Assembly: GCA_016787575.1 (NCBI GenBank)
Contig: JAEUUO010000010.1
Coordinates: forward strand, 1 to 64,000
Length of the DNA stretch: 64,000 nucleotides
Direction: 5' to 3'
Origin: Saprospiraceae bacterium
GTDB lineage: Bacteria > Bacteroidota > Bacteroidia > Chitinophagales > Saprospiraceae
The position numbers were made by a program, and so were the translations under genes. The notes beneath the pieces are model-generated. The model was not told the DNA's origin, did no database searches, and worked only from the letters and a program-made list of their open reading frames with translations. Shown one piece after another: positions 44,910-54,280 of the stretch (position 1 is the first letter of the stretch; the number at the start of each line of letters is the position of its first letter).

Positions 44910-47180
44910 CTAAATTTTAATCCACTTAAAACAAAACAGCTCATTTCTATTAATAAGTTTTACGAGATAAATACCTTTTTCAAGCTTTTCAAAATTAAAA
45001 CGAACATTCGCTTCACTATTTAAAATTGACTTGAATTCTAATTTTCCTTCCATGTTGTATAACGCTACGCTTCCTTTTAATACTTCCGGACTATTTAATT
45101 CGAATAGACCCGAAGATGGATTTGGACTCAAGCTGATTTTTACCTGACTCTGGTTATTGCTTGATACTGTTCCGTCTGTTTTTAGATTGCTCCCGTAAAT
45201 TGAAATACCACCACGTGAATTCCCGGTTGCGATTTCTAAAACTCCATCATCATCAAGATCAGCCAAACTTACCGTCAATCGCTCCCCTTCATGAATTTGA
45301 CCAAAATTAGGATTCAACATGCTAAAGCTTCCGTCCAAATTACCATCAATAGCTCCAATCATTTTTAACTCGCCGTAAATATTTCCACTAAACAAACGAT
45401 AGCTTCCATTGAAATCTACAATTTCAGGACAGGTATAAGATTTAGATGAAATTGAATTGATAATAATTTTTCCCAAACAATTGGTATTTGGAGCTTTGTA
45501 ATAATCAGGATCAAAAACAGGACTGTTTTTACTACCTTGATTTTGAAAATAATAGAAACTTCCACAGGCCTGATTGTTTATATTGTTGGTGTTTACTTTA
45601 GTGCCACTCACGATATCTATAAATCCATCCCGATTCAAATCAACAAGAAATGGCGAACTGTTGCTTTTAACACTCAGATCCTGATAAGGATAAACTGCTT
45701 TTTTAAAATTGAATTTTTTACCTGCTCCCGCAATGTTTTCACAATAAAAAAATTGACCCTGATTTTCTCCAACAATTAAATCTAAATCTCCATCACCATC
45801 CAGATCACCAAAAGATGGCATAAAACTATGATGGGCATCAGCATTTAAAGAAAACTGATTAAAAGAAAGATAATTGGAATCTACCAATTTAAATTTTGGT
45901 ATCTTTTTAGTTCCGATATTTTCAAATAAAAACAATCTGGCATCTCTGAGATTGGTTCCTCTGACAAAAAATCCCTCTGAGCCTATCACAAGATCCATCA
46001 GCCCATCTTGATTGTAATCAACAAAACAGGGATCTGAGCCAGAACCAACATCGATCATTTGCTCGCCAAACAAGTCTTTTGTTTGCAATTGAAAGTTGGG
46101 TTTATTTGGTGTGCCTGTATTTTTATAATACCATAAATTAATTATATTATCTGAAATCCCACGCTGGTTAGGAGCTACAACAACATCCCGAAGTCCATCA
46201 TGATCTACATCTACATCAAATGCACCAAGAAAAATTGCTATATTCACAGAATCTATTGAAGAAGGCCAATGTGTTAATTGTTGCCTCATCCACGCTTGAT
46301 TTTTATTGCCTCCATTGTACAAAGCAATCAAACCTGTATTGGTCAAATCCCCAATCAATACATCTCGCAATGCATCTCCATTTAAATCCAGGCTTACAAT
46401 GGTTGATCCTGCATGCCGCGAAGTAATTACAGGAGCAAATAAATTTGCACAGGTATCTGATGATCCACTCAACTTAATTTCTGATGTAAATCCACTTTCA
46501 ACAAAACGACCATAGCAATTGTCAGAATAAACATAAGCAAGCGTGTCCATTGAAAAACCTCGCTCTTTTACTACATTTTGAAACCAAGTCACTTTATTAT
46601 TTCCGGGTTCATAAAGCACAATGTCTAAATCCCCATCACCATCAACGTCGTCAAAAGCAGGAAGGTCGGAATAATCAACAGGAATCTGAACGTTGCTATT
46701 CCCAATTGGAAAGTAAAGCGCTTTGAATTGCTTTTTCATATCAAATTTCTCAAAAGCCCACTGACCCTGGTCTTTTTTTGCTTTATAAACTTCTATTCCA
46801 GGAATTCCTTCAGTATTAAAACAACTGCCAAAAAGGTCCATCGTTCCATCTTGATTGTAATCTCTTGCAATGACCCAATCCTTCATTTTAGGAAACAAGC
46901 GTTTAAATTTTGGACTATACTCATACAAGCCTGTTATTGGATCGTATCGAAACGGCAGAAACAAGTCCCCGGCCCTGTCAAATAGCACCAGATCAATAAT
47001 GCCATCCATATCTATATCAAATTCATTGACCTGGACATTGTCGATCCCTCCAACTGTGGCAAAACGCAAAGGATTGCCGTCAAAGGATTCAAATGTAACT
47101 TCTTTTGTATCGAATATTTGAGATTGGGATTCTTTTGATAAGATAATTAGGGCAATTAGTAAACAAATTGTTTTTCTCAT
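44910..47180 (-). CDS. FG-GAP/VCBS-repeat protein with T9SS sorting domain
   Basis: 756 residues from the ATG at 47180; the open frame starts 12 codons earlier, but MRKTICLLIALIILSKESQS is the proper signal peptide. At least nine calcium-binding FG-GAP-like loops of type DxDGxxDLV (for example DIDMDGIIDLVLFDRAGD, DVDGDGDLDIVLYEP, DLNGDALRDVLIGD, DYNQDGLMDLVIGS, DLDGDGDLDLIVGEN, DLNRDGFIDIVSGT and DLDDDGVLEIATGN), consistent with a beta propeller. T9SS type A domain at the end (ISLSPNPSSGLFELN, EKGIYLVKLINRNEL). Secreted and probably adhesive or binding. Co-transcribed with the next T9SS gene. Confidence 0.93.
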   Translation of the reverse strand: MRKTICLLIALIILSKESQSQIFDTKEVTFESFDGNPLRFATVGGIDNVQVNEFDIDMDGIIDLVLFDRAGDLFLPFRYDPITGLYEYSPKFKRLFPKMKDWVIARDYNQDGTMDLFGSCFNTEGIPGIEVYKAKKDQGQWAFEKFDMKKQFKALYFPIGNSNVQIPVDYSDLPAFDDVDGDGDLDIVLYEPGNNKVTWFQNVVKERGFSMDTLAYVYSDNCYGRFVESGFTSEIKLSGSSDTCANLFAPVITSRHAGSTIVSLDLNGDALRDVLIGDLTNTGLIALYNGGNKNQAWMRQQLTHWPSSIDSVNIAIFLGAFDVDVDHDGLRDVVVAPNQRGISDNIINLWYYKNTGTPNKPNFQLQTKDLFGEQMIDVGSGSDPCFVDYNQDGLMDLVIGSEGFFVRGTNLRDARLFLFENIGTKKIPKFKLVDSNYLSFNQFSLNADAHHSFMPSFGDLDGDGDLDLIVGENQGQFFYCENIAGAGKKFNFKKAVYPYQDLSVKSNSSPFLVDLNRDGFIDIVSGTKVNTNNINNQACGSFYYFQNQGSKNSPVFDPDYYKAPNTNCLGKIIINSISSKSYTCPEIVDFNGSYRLFSGNIYGELKMIGAIDGNLDGSFSMLNPNFGQIHEGERLTVSLADLDDDGVLEIATGNSRGGISIYGSNLKTDGTVSSNNQSQVKISLSPNPSSGLFELNSPEVLKGSVALYNMEGKLEFKSILNSEANVRFNFEKLEKGIYLVKLINRNELFCFKWIKI

Positions 47181-47538
47181 AATAAAATGACTTATAAATG
47201 TAACGAACAAAAGCAAAGATTTGCGCTTGATTTGACAATTCTATAAAATTTAAATAAATTGAAAATACCCAGGTTCCTGTTTTGGATTTGTAAAGATCGG
47301 GCATTTTTAAAACCCTCCCAATTATTCAACTAAAATTGCCGAGATTGATTTTACAAAGCATTTAAAGCATGAACGGAACCTCTCAAGCCAAAATCGAGGA
47401 TTGAAAAAAGCAATCTGGCAAAATAATAGTTTGAAAATCAAGTAAATTTTGCCACTGCCTGTTCAAAATAAAAATTAAGTAAAAGATAGTTGGACTTTCT
47501 AAAAAACAATAAATTTGTAATTATTTAAAAATAAAAAC
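47181..47538. other. divergent spacer between the FG-GAP gene and the subtilase
   Basis: 358 bases, no gene. It holds the promoter listed at 47490-47517 for the plus-strand subtilase; the minus-strand promoter is not clear. No repeat or hairpin of note. Confidence 0.6.
47490..47517 (+). promoter_or_regulatory. promoter of the subtilase gene
   Basis: TTG (47490-47492), 17 bases, then TAAATTTG (47510-47517), an exact TAnnTTTG match, about 22 bases before the start codon. Confidence 0.65.
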
Positions 47539-48786
47539 ATGAAAAATTACTTTAGATCAGTCTTTTTAACTCTTGGAATAGCCTCTGTATCCCATTTTGC
47601 TTGCAATCAAGAAGGCAAGGATGTTTGGCAGGCTACCCTTCTTACTCCTGCGAGCGGTGTAATCCCGAATCAATACATTGTGCAATTCAAGCAAGCTGTA
47701 ATGCATGATTACAAAGTAGACCAAGTCGCAAAAAGCAGACAAGAATCAGCTCAATTAGCACAAGTTAAACTGAACTTTTTTAAAGCAAAACTGGCAGCAA
47801 TCTTGGAAGGCTGTGGCATTCCTGAACAGGCTGTCAACAGTTATTATAGCGAGTTATTTTATGGAATTGCAGCAACGCTTGATCAAAACCAGTTAAACTG
47901 TCTGCTGCACCACAACAGCGTTGAAACCATTGAAAATGACATGGAAGTGCATCTTCCGGATTTTACAGTAGTTCCTGGTCCAAGTGGCATGAGAGCCCAG
48001 ACCACACCTTGTGGAATTACCAATGCTGCCGGTCCAAAAGATGGGTCTGCTTCGTCTAAATGGATTTGGATTGTAGATACTGGAATTGATCTTGATCATC
48101 CCGATTTAAATGTAGAAACCAACCCGGCCTATGCAAAATCATTTGCCAGCGGTCAAAATACACCGGATGACTGTCACGGACATGGAACGCATTGTGCCGG
48201 AATCGCTGCCGCCAAGGATAATTCTATCGGTGTTGTAGGCGTTTCTGCTGGTGCGCGTGTGGTTCCTGTCAGAGTATTAAATTGTCAAGGCTCCGGACAA
48301 ACATCCTGGATTTTAAATGGCTTAAATCACGTTGCAGCAAATGACGAACCCGGCGATGTTGTAAACATGAGCTTAGGCGGTTACTGGGGGGCAAATTGCA
48401 GCTCACAATCCAGCTATGTAACAGCATTAACCAATTTAAGCAATTCAGGCACGCGCATTGCAATTGCTGCAGGTAACAGTTCTGACAACGCAAGCTATTA
48501 TACTCCAGCTTGTATCAATGCCTCCAACATTCATACGATCGCCTCAATGACTTGTGCCAAAGCCTGGTCTTCTTTTTCCAATTATGGAATTCCCCCAACA
48601 GATTGGATCGCTACAGGTTCTTCTGTTTATTCAACTTATAAAAAAGGCGGTTATGCAACCTTGAGTGGAACCTCCATGGCTTCACCTCACGTTGCAGGCA
48701 TAATGCATTATTTGCAATCGGCTCCAGTTCAAAATGGAAGTGTTACCAATGGTGGAGCAACTTATAAAATCGCTTCTATACAATAA
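47539..48786 (+). CDS. S8-family subtilisin-like serine protease (lipoprotein)
   Basis: 415 residues. Lipobox-like SHFAC with Cys22 after a 21-residue signal, so the mature enzyme is probably lipid-anchored. Residues about 40-145 are an inhibitor_I9-like propeptide (YIVQFKQAV). The peptidase domain runs 150-405 with catalytic Asp180 (VDTGIDLDHPD), His215 (GHGTHCAG), oxyanion Asn312 (AAGN) and Ser378 (SGTSMASPHVAGI). It lacks a T9SS tail, unlike the neighbouring secreted genes. A perfect terminator follows. Confidence 0.95.
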   Translation: MKNYFRSVFLTLGIASVSHFACNQEGKDVWQATLLTPASGVIPNQYIVQFKQAVMHDYKVDQVAKSRQESAQLAQVKLNFFKAKLAAILEGCGIPEQAVNSYYSELFYGIAATLDQNQLNCLLHHNSVETIENDMEVHLPDFTVVPGPSGMRAQTTPCGITNAAGPKDGSASSKWIWIVDTGIDLDHPDLNVETNPAYAKSFASGQNTPDDCHGHGTHCAGIAAAKDNSIGVVGVSAGARVVPVRVLNCQGSGQTSWILNGLNHVAANDEPGDVVNMSLGGYWGANCSSQSSYVTALTNLSNSGTRIAIAAGNSSDNASYYTPACINASNIHTIASMTCAKAWSSFSNYGIPPTDWIATGSSVYSTYKKGGYATLSGTSMASPHVAGIMHYLQSAPVQNGSVTNGGATYKIASIQ

Positions 48787-48808
48787 TCTGTAAAGAAGAC
48801 ATCGTTAA

Positions 48809-48841
48809 AAAAGCCTTAAAATCAATGATTTTAAGGCTTTT
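48809..48841 (+). terminator. intrinsic terminator after the subtilase
   Basis: A 16-bp perfect stem, AAAAGCCTTAAAATCA with its reverse complement and a one-base loop, followed by a T-rich stretch (TCTTTTATT). Confidence 0.9.
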
Positions 48842-48889
48842 CTTTTATTCTTAAGGAAACTATTTTACTGTGCATTCGTTTAATTATTC

Positions 48890-49375
48890 ATGCGCCTTTT
48901 ATTGTCATTCTTTCTGATAAGCATTATTTGTTTAAAAGTCCAATCACAAAATATTATTGGAAGGGATGAACTTCAATATTTGATTAACAAACAAGATGAC
49001 ACTTTGCGCATTTTTAACTTTTGGGCAACTTGGTGTAAGCCATGTGTGCAGGAGCTTCCATATTTTGAGCAGGTAAATGCTCAAAATTTTAATAAAAAGC
49101 AAAAACTCTATTTAATCAGTTTGGATTTTCCGGAAAGCATCAAACGAAAATTAAAACCTTTCATCAAAAACAAAGGCATCCAGTCCGAAGTCATTGTATT
49201 TGATGGTGGAAATCCTAATGTTTGGATAAACCAGATCGACTCCAGTTGGTCAGGCTCAATTCCTGCTACTTTATTAAGCTTTCAAGGGAGAAAGCATTTT
49301 CAAGAATCATCGTTTGATTCAACGGAACAAATACAAGATTTTATTAAAAATTTTATAAATCGTTTTAAATCATGA
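48890..49375 (+). CDS. thioredoxin-like TlpA/ResA-type protein
   Basis: 161 residues. Signal peptide 1-19 (SIICLKVQSQ). Thioredoxin fold with active site WATWCKPC, Cys49 and Cys52, followed by a redoxin-like loop. Probably a periplasmic disulfide reductase or isomerase that acts on a cytochrome or other partner. The next gene overlaps by four bases (ATGA), so the two are co-translated and may act together. Confidence 0.9.
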   Translation: MRLLLSFFLISIICLKVQSQNIIGRDELQYLINKQDDTLRIFNFWATWCKPCVQELPYFEQVNAQNFNKKQKLYLISLDFPESIKRKLKPFIKNKGIQSEVIVFDGGNPNVWINQIDSSWSGSIPATLLSFQGRKHFQESSFDSTEQIQDFIKNFINRFKS

Positions 49376-49965
49376 GATCATTATTATTCTGTGTTTTTAC
49401 CCTTACATTGTTTACATCAGCTTTGGATGCTCAATCCTATCAAATTGGACAAAAAGCAGAAGACTTTAGTTTAAAAAATGTGGACGGCAAAATGGTGAGC
49501 CTATCTGATTATCCTGCTGCAAAAGGCTTTATCGTTGTTTTTACATGCAACCATTGTCCCTATGCGCAGATGTATGAAAAAAGAATTATTGAACTACATA
49601 AAAAATATGCTAAAAAAGGATATCCTGTGATTGCAATTAATCCAAATGACCCGGAAGTTGTGCCTGAGGATAATTTTGAAAGCATGCAAAAGCTCTCTAA
49701 TAAAAAGAAATATCCATTTGCCTACTTATTTGACGAAGGCCAAAAAGTGTATCCTAAATTTGGTGCAACAAGAACCCCTCACGTTTTTATTCTTGACAAA
49801 AACAAAGTAGTTAAATACATTGGGGCAATTGACGACAATGCAAAAGATGAGACTGCAGTGCAGATTCGCTATGTGGAGGATGCCATTGCGGCAATTGAAT
49901 CTGGAAAAGATCCAAATCCAAATACTACAAAAGCGGTTGGCTGCAGCATTAAAAAGAAGGGATAA
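49372..49965 (+). CDS. thioredoxin-fold periplasmic protein (AhpC/TSA-like, CxxC)
   Basis: 197 residues. Signal peptide 1-20 (FTSALDAQ). Redoxin fold with CNHC motif (Cys59, Cys62) in VVFTCNHCPYAQMYEKRI, and later TRTPHVFILDKNKVV with a cis-Pro loop. This CxxCP type is found in a family often linked to copper or disulfide handling, but no specific partner is assigned. It starts inside the stop of the previous gene. Confidence 0.9.
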   Translation: MRSLLFCVFTLTLFTSALDAQSYQIGQKAEDFSLKNVDGKMVSLSDYPAAKGFIVVFTCNHCPYAQMYEKRIIELHKKYAKKGYPVIAINPNDPEVVPEDNFESMQKLSNKKKYPFAYLFDEGQKVYPKFGATRTPHVFILDKNKVVKYIGAIDDNAKDETAVQIRYVEDAIAAIESGKDPNPNTTKAVGCSIKKKG

Positions 49966-50027
49966 AATCGCTCAAAACACATATTAGAATTTTATGATAT
50001 TTTCGACTATTCTTAGGTCGATTAAAC

Positions 50028-50035
50028 TATCTTTG
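50028..50035 (+). promoter_or_regulatory. -7 element upstream of purL
   Basis: TATCTTTG fits TAnnTTTG exactly, 26 bases before the start codon at 50061. The -33 TTG is not clear (TTTTCG about 19 bases upstream). Confidence 0.5.
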
Positions 50036-50060
50036 CGGTTTCTGAACAAAAACTATTTTA

Positions 50061-52280
50061 ATGTCTTCAACCGGACTTGAAACTGCTAAAAAGCTAGGAT
50101 TACTTGAAACAGAATATGAAAAAATTGTTCAGATTCTAGAACGCGAACCCAATTTCACTGAATTGAGTATTTATTCGGTGATGTGGTCGGAACATTGTTC
50201 TTATAAAAATTCTATCCTTCAATTAAAAAAATTACCACGCAAGGGATCCCGATTGTTGGTTGAAGCCGGAGAAGAAAACGCCGGACTGGTTGACATTGGC
50301 GATGGACTTGCTTGCGCTTTTAAAATTGAGTCTCACAACCATCCATCTGCAATAGAACCCTATCAAGGTGCTGCAACAGGAGTTGGAGGCATTCACAGGG
50401 ATATTTTTACCATGGGTGCCCGTCCGATCGCAGCTTTAAATTCTTTGCGTTTTGGCAATTTACATAACAACCACACCAAACAATTAATGAAAGGGGTTGT
50501 CAAAGGAATTGGAAACTACGGCAATTCATTTGGTGTCCCGACAGTAGGTGGAGAGGTCTATTTTAATCATTGTTACAATCAGAATATTCTTGTAAATGCC
50601 ATGTCAGTTGGCGTTGTTGAAATTGGTAAAACGGTTTCTGCCAGAGCAGATGGCCCAGGAAATCCAGTCTTCATCGTTGGCTCCGCCACAGGTAAGGATG
50701 GAATTCATGGAGCTACTTTTGCTTCTGCAGATTTGACAGAAGATTCTGCATCTGATTTACCAGCTGTTCAAGTTGGCGATCCTTTCCAGGAAAAACTATT
50801 GCTTGAAGCAAGCTTAGAAGCAATTGCAACCGGACAAATTGTTGGTATGCAAGATATGGGAGCTGCCGGAATCACCTGTTCAACTTCGGAAATGTCTGCC
50901 AAAAGCATGACTGGAATGCGAATCAATTTGGATTTAGTGCCCACCCGTCAAAAAAATATGCAAGCTTTTGAAATACTGCTATCAGAATCTCAGGAACGCA
51001 TGTTGGTTGTCTGTAAGCGTGGTGGAGAAAAACAATTGCTGAAAATATTTGATAAATGGGATTTGGAATGTGTACAAATAGGTGAAGTGACAGATTCCGG
51101 CCGTCTGGAATACTTCATGCATGGTGAAAAAATAGCGGATGTTCCGGCTGAAAGTCTGGTTCTGGGAGGCGGTGCTCCCATCTACGTGCGGGAAGCTGTT
51201 AAACCGGCATATTTTGAACTCATTGATGCCTTTGAAAATACTTTAATTGAAGAACCTGAGGATTTAGTCCATGTTGCAAAAACATTGATTGCTTCTGAAA
51301 ACATAGCCAGTAAAAATTGGATTTTCGAACAGTATGATAAAATGGTACGAACTGGAACTATGACTTCAGTTCAATCAGCAGATGCTGCATTGGTTCGAAT
51401 TAAAGGGCATTCTCAGGTATTGTGTTTGACAACCGATTGCAATTCAGCGTATGTTTATTTAGATCCACACAAAGGGGGAATGATCGCCGTTAGTGAATGT
51501 GCACGAAACATCAGTTGTTCGGGAGGCATTCCGGTAGCTATTACGAATTGTCTGAATTTCGGAAACCCATACAACCCGGAAGTTTATTGGCAATTTGAAC
51601 ATGCACTAAAAGGCATGGGAGAAGCCTGTTTAAAATTTGACACTCCTGTTACAGGTGGTAATGTCAGTTTTTACAATCAAACAGTTTCCAAAGATCGTGT
51701 AGAACCTGTTTTTCCAACTCCAACCATTGGGATGTTGGGAATCATGGAACAAGAAAAGTTTGCAACTACCCTTGAATTTAAAGCTGAGGGGGATTTGATA
51801 TATGTATTGGGAGTCCAAAGTAATTTCATTGGCTATTCTGAATATTTGCACATCATCCATGGAATTACGCATGCTCCTGCACCATATTTTGACCTGGATG
51901 AAGAATTTTTATTACACAAAACCATTCAACAAGTCATTCGTAAATCTTGGGTTCAATCTGCGCATGATGTATCTGAAGGTGGACTATTCTGTTGCCTTGC
52001 AGAATCCTGTTTTTCTGAAAACCTAAAAGGATTTTCCATAGAAATCCCAAACAATTACCGCAAAGACCTGTTTCTGTTTGGCGAAAACCAAGGCAGGGCT
52101 GTTTTAAGTATAAAACCTGAAAACAAAGCAGAATTTGAATTATTTTTGCAACAAAATGGACAAAAATTCCATTATTTAGGTGAAGTTACAAAAGGCAATC
52201 TGGTAATAAACGACCAAAATTTTGGCACAACCAGAGATTATTTTGAACATTACACAAAATCAATTTCAAATCAGTTTTAA
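50061..52280 (+). CDS. purL: phosphoribosylformylglycinamidine synthase subunit PurL
   Basis: 739 residues, the small PurL type (the glutaminase PurQ and PurS are separate proteins elsewhere). AIRS-like ATP-binding core: [11 protein letters not shown] (His residue in the phosphate loop), [39 protein letters not shown], and the second half [13 protein letters not shown] and [17 protein letters not shown]. Catalyses FGAR plus glutamine and ATP to FGAM in purine synthesis. A lipoprotein thioredoxin gene follows 22 bases later. Confidence 0.97.
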   Translation: MSSTGLETAKKLGLLETEYEKIVQILEREPNFTELSIYSVMWSEHCSYKNSILQLKKLPRKGSRLLVEAGEENAGLVDIGDGLACAFKIESHNHPSAIEPYQGAATGVGGIHRDIFTMGARPIAALNSLRFGNLHNNHTKQLMKGVVKGIGNYGNSFGVPTVGGEVYFNHCYNQNILVNAMSVGVVEIGKTVSARADGPGNPVFIVGSATGKDGIHGATFASADLTEDSASDLPAVQVGDPFQEKLLLEASLEAIATGQIVGMQDMGAAGITCSTSEMSAKSMTGMRINLDLVPTRQKNMQAFEILLSESQERMLVVCKRGGEKQLLKIFDKWDLECVQIGEVTDSGRLEYFMHGEKIADVPAESLVLGGGAPIYVREAVKPAYFELIDAFENTLIEEPEDLVHVAKTLIASENIASKNWIFEQYDKMVRTGTMTSVQSADAALVRIKGHSQVLCLTTDCNSAYVYLDPHKGGMIAVSECARNISCSGGIPVAITNCLNFGNPYNPEVYWQFEHALKGMGEACLKFDTPVTGGNVSFYNQTVSKDRVEPVFPTPTIGMLGIMEQEKFATTLEFKAEGDLIYVLGVQSNFIGYSEYLHIIHGITHAPAPYFDLDEEFLLHKTIQQVIRKSWVQSAHDVSEGGLFCCLAESCFSENLKGFSIEIPNNYRKDLFLFGENQGRAVLSIKPENKAEFELFLQQNGQKFHYLGEVTKGNLVINDQNFGTTRDYFEHYTKSISNQF

Positions 52281-52302
52281 CCGAAAAATAATTTTTATAA
52301 AA

Positions 52303-53397
52303 ATGAGAGGACAACATTTTTCATTGATTTTTTTATTGATTGCTTTACTATCCTGCAGTCAAGGAAAACAAATTACCGGAAATTTTAACAATGCACCCGA
52401 CTTGTCAGTCAGCTTGGATCGTATTGGCTTAGATAATTCAGGCACTCCAATTGATAAGAGTGACATGAAAGGTGGCAAATTCAAATTCAGTCTTAAAGAA
52501 AGCCCAAAACCAGGTCTTTATAAAATTTCAATGGGCCAGCAAAATTTAATTTTTGTTTTAGATGGATCTGAAAGTGCTATAGATTTTAATGGCAATTTTA
52601 ATGAATTAGGAAGCGGAAAAGTAAATGTTAAAGGTTCTGATGCATCCGATGAAGTATTTGATGCTATTTCTGAATTGACTGCATCGCAACCCAATGCTGA
52701 AAGTGTTAAAAATAAAATAACCACCATCAAAAGTCCACTGGCTGCAGGCCTTATTGCGATTCAGTTTTTAGGGTTTCGCCCGGATTTTCTTGCGACTCAC
52801 AAAGACATTTTGAAAAATCTTCAGTCAAAATATCCAGATTCTGAATTCACAAAAACCTACGATACATTTGTAAAGCAATCTGAACAAATGATGGCTTCCC
52901 AAGAAGCTTCAGAATCAATAAAAGTTGGAATGCCCGCACCGGATATCAATCTTCCTTCTCCTAAAGGAAAAAACTACAAACTCTCTGATTTAAAAGGAAA
53001 AGTGGTATTGCTTGATTTTTGGGCTAGCTGGTGCGGACCTTGCAGAAGAGCAAATCCTCATGTGGTTGAAATTTACAATAAATACAAATCAAAAGGTTTT
53101 ACTGTATTCAGTGTTTCCTTGGATGGCGTAGATAGCAGAACCAAACAACAACTGGGTTCTGAAGCACAAGTAAAGGAGTTTTCAAATCGTGCAAAAGAAG
53201 CATGGGTAGCTGCTATTGAAAAAGATAATTTGGCATGGGATACGCATGTCAGTGATTTGAAAAAATGGGAAAGCGATCCTGCAAAAGTTTATGGCGTTCA
53301 ATCAATTCCTAAAACCTTCCTGATTGGAAAGGATGGAAAAATTGTTGCTGTCAATCCAAGAGACAATCTCGAAGAAGAAGTGCTGAAAGTGCTCTAA
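52303..53397 (+). CDS. lipoprotein TlpA-like disulfide reductase with N-terminal DUF4369-like domain
   Basis: 364 residues from the ATG at 52303; the open frame extends up to 52222 inside purL, but MRGQHFSLIFLLIALLSC is a lipoprotein signal with Cys18. Residues about 22-105 look like DUF4369 (a beta domain in Bacteroidota redox lipoproteins), then a helical linker with KSPLAAGLIAIQFL, and a thioredoxin-like domain about 210-360 with FWASWCGPCRRANPH (near residue 243) and SIPKTFLIGKDGKIV. Periplasmic electron carrier or disulfide handler. A bidirectional terminator follows. Confidence 0.93.
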   Translation: MRGQHFSLIFLLIALLSCSQGKQITGNFNNAPDLSVSLDRIGLDNSGTPIDKSDMKGGKFKFSLKESPKPGLYKISMGQQNLIFVLDGSESAIDFNGNFNELGSGKVNVKGSDASDEVFDAISELTASQPNAESVKNKITTIKSPLAAGLIAIQFLGFRPDFLATHKDILKNLQSKYPDSEFTKTYDTFVKQSEQMMASQEASESIKVGMPAPDINLPSPKGKNYKLSDLKGKVVLLDFWASWCGPCRRANPHVVEIYNKYKSKGFTVFSVSLDGVDSRTKQQLGSEAQVKEFSNRAKEAWVAAIEKDNLAWDTHVSDLKKWESDPAKVYGVQSIPKTFLIGKDGKIVAVNPRDNLEEEVLKVL

Positions 53398-53438
53398 ATA
53401 GGGCTTTATTATACTATTTGACCTTTTAATTATTTTAT

Positions 53439-53479
53439 AAACAAAGGCATAAAAATATCTAATTTTTATGCCTTTGTTT
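53439..53479. terminator. bidirectional intrinsic terminator
   Basis: An 18-bp perfect stem AAACAAAGGCATAAAAAT with its reverse complement and a five-base loop, between the TlpA gene and the convergent SpoU gene. A- and T-rich flanks on both sides suit both directions. Confidence 0.9.
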
Positions 53480-53512
53480 ATTTATAAGTTTCCTGTCCGT
53501 AGATTGATACAA

Positions 53513-54262
53513 TCAAACATTTTTCCAGGACATAAAAATGGAAGCGGCTATTGCAGCATTAAGGGATTCCGATTTAGAATTTTTTGCCTTTGGGATGCTT
53601 ATTTTATAATTGCAGGAATTAATAATTTCTTCTGAAAGCCCGTTGGCTTCATTTCCAATGCAAATTAGCTGTATGTTCTCTTTATTAAAATCAAAATATG
53701 CTTGCCCGTCTGACATTGCAGCATAACGTATATGCCGTGGAAACAATTCAACAAGATCTTTCCACGATTTTTGAATTACTTCTACCCTACTGACGCCCGA
53801 CATACTCGCTTGTACACATTTGTTATTAAAAACATCAACTGAATCCGGAGAACAATAAATTCGGTACAATCCAAACCAATCCGCTGTCCGGATGATGGTT
53901 CCTAAGTTTCCAGGATCACTGATTCGATCTAAATACAACACATAGGGTTCCTTGTAATTTATTAAATGATTAAAACTCGGCCATTTCATAATAGCCAAAA
54001 CTTCCGTGGTCGTTTTTAATGTGGAGACTGCCTGTAACTGATTTTCAGGCAATTCAATAATTACATTCTCAAAGTGACTAGAAATTTGGACATTTCGAGA
54101 TAACCAATCAGGACTAGCAACTAATTTAAAAACCTGGTCCGGCACTGAATTAATTAAGTCCAGTACTATCCGGCTTCCTTCTGCCAAATACAATTTCTCC
54201 AATAGCCTCGTTTTCCTATCTTTTAGCGAATTTATTAGTATTTTTTCTGATTTACTTAGCAT
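53513..54262 (-). CDS. SpoU/TrmH-type RNA 2'-O-methyltransferase
   Basis: 249 residues. N-terminal substrate-binding domain about 1-95 and SPOUT domain about 105-249 with the three family motifs: YLDRISDPGNLGTIIRTADW (motif 1), ICIGNEANGLSEEI (motif 2) and IPKAKNSKSESLNAAIAASI (motif 3, the trefoil knot). Uses S-adenosylmethionine to methylate a ribose in tRNA or rRNA. The nucleotide target is not decided. Divergent from tamL, only 18 bases between starts. Confidence 0.93.
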   Translation of the reverse strand: MLSKSEKILINSLKDRKTRLLEKLYLAEGSRIVLDLINSVPDQVFKLVASPDWLSRNVQISSHFENVIIELPENQLQAVSTLKTTTEVLAIMKWPSFNHLINYKEPYVLYLDRISDPGNLGTIIRTADWFGLYRIYCSPDSVDVFNNKCVQASMSGVSRVEVIQKSWKDLVELFPRHIRYAAMSDGQAYFDFNKENIQLICIGNEANGLSEEIINSCNYKISIPKAKNSKSESLNAAIAASIFMSWKNV

Positions 54263-54280
54263 CTTTGTCGGGGTACATGC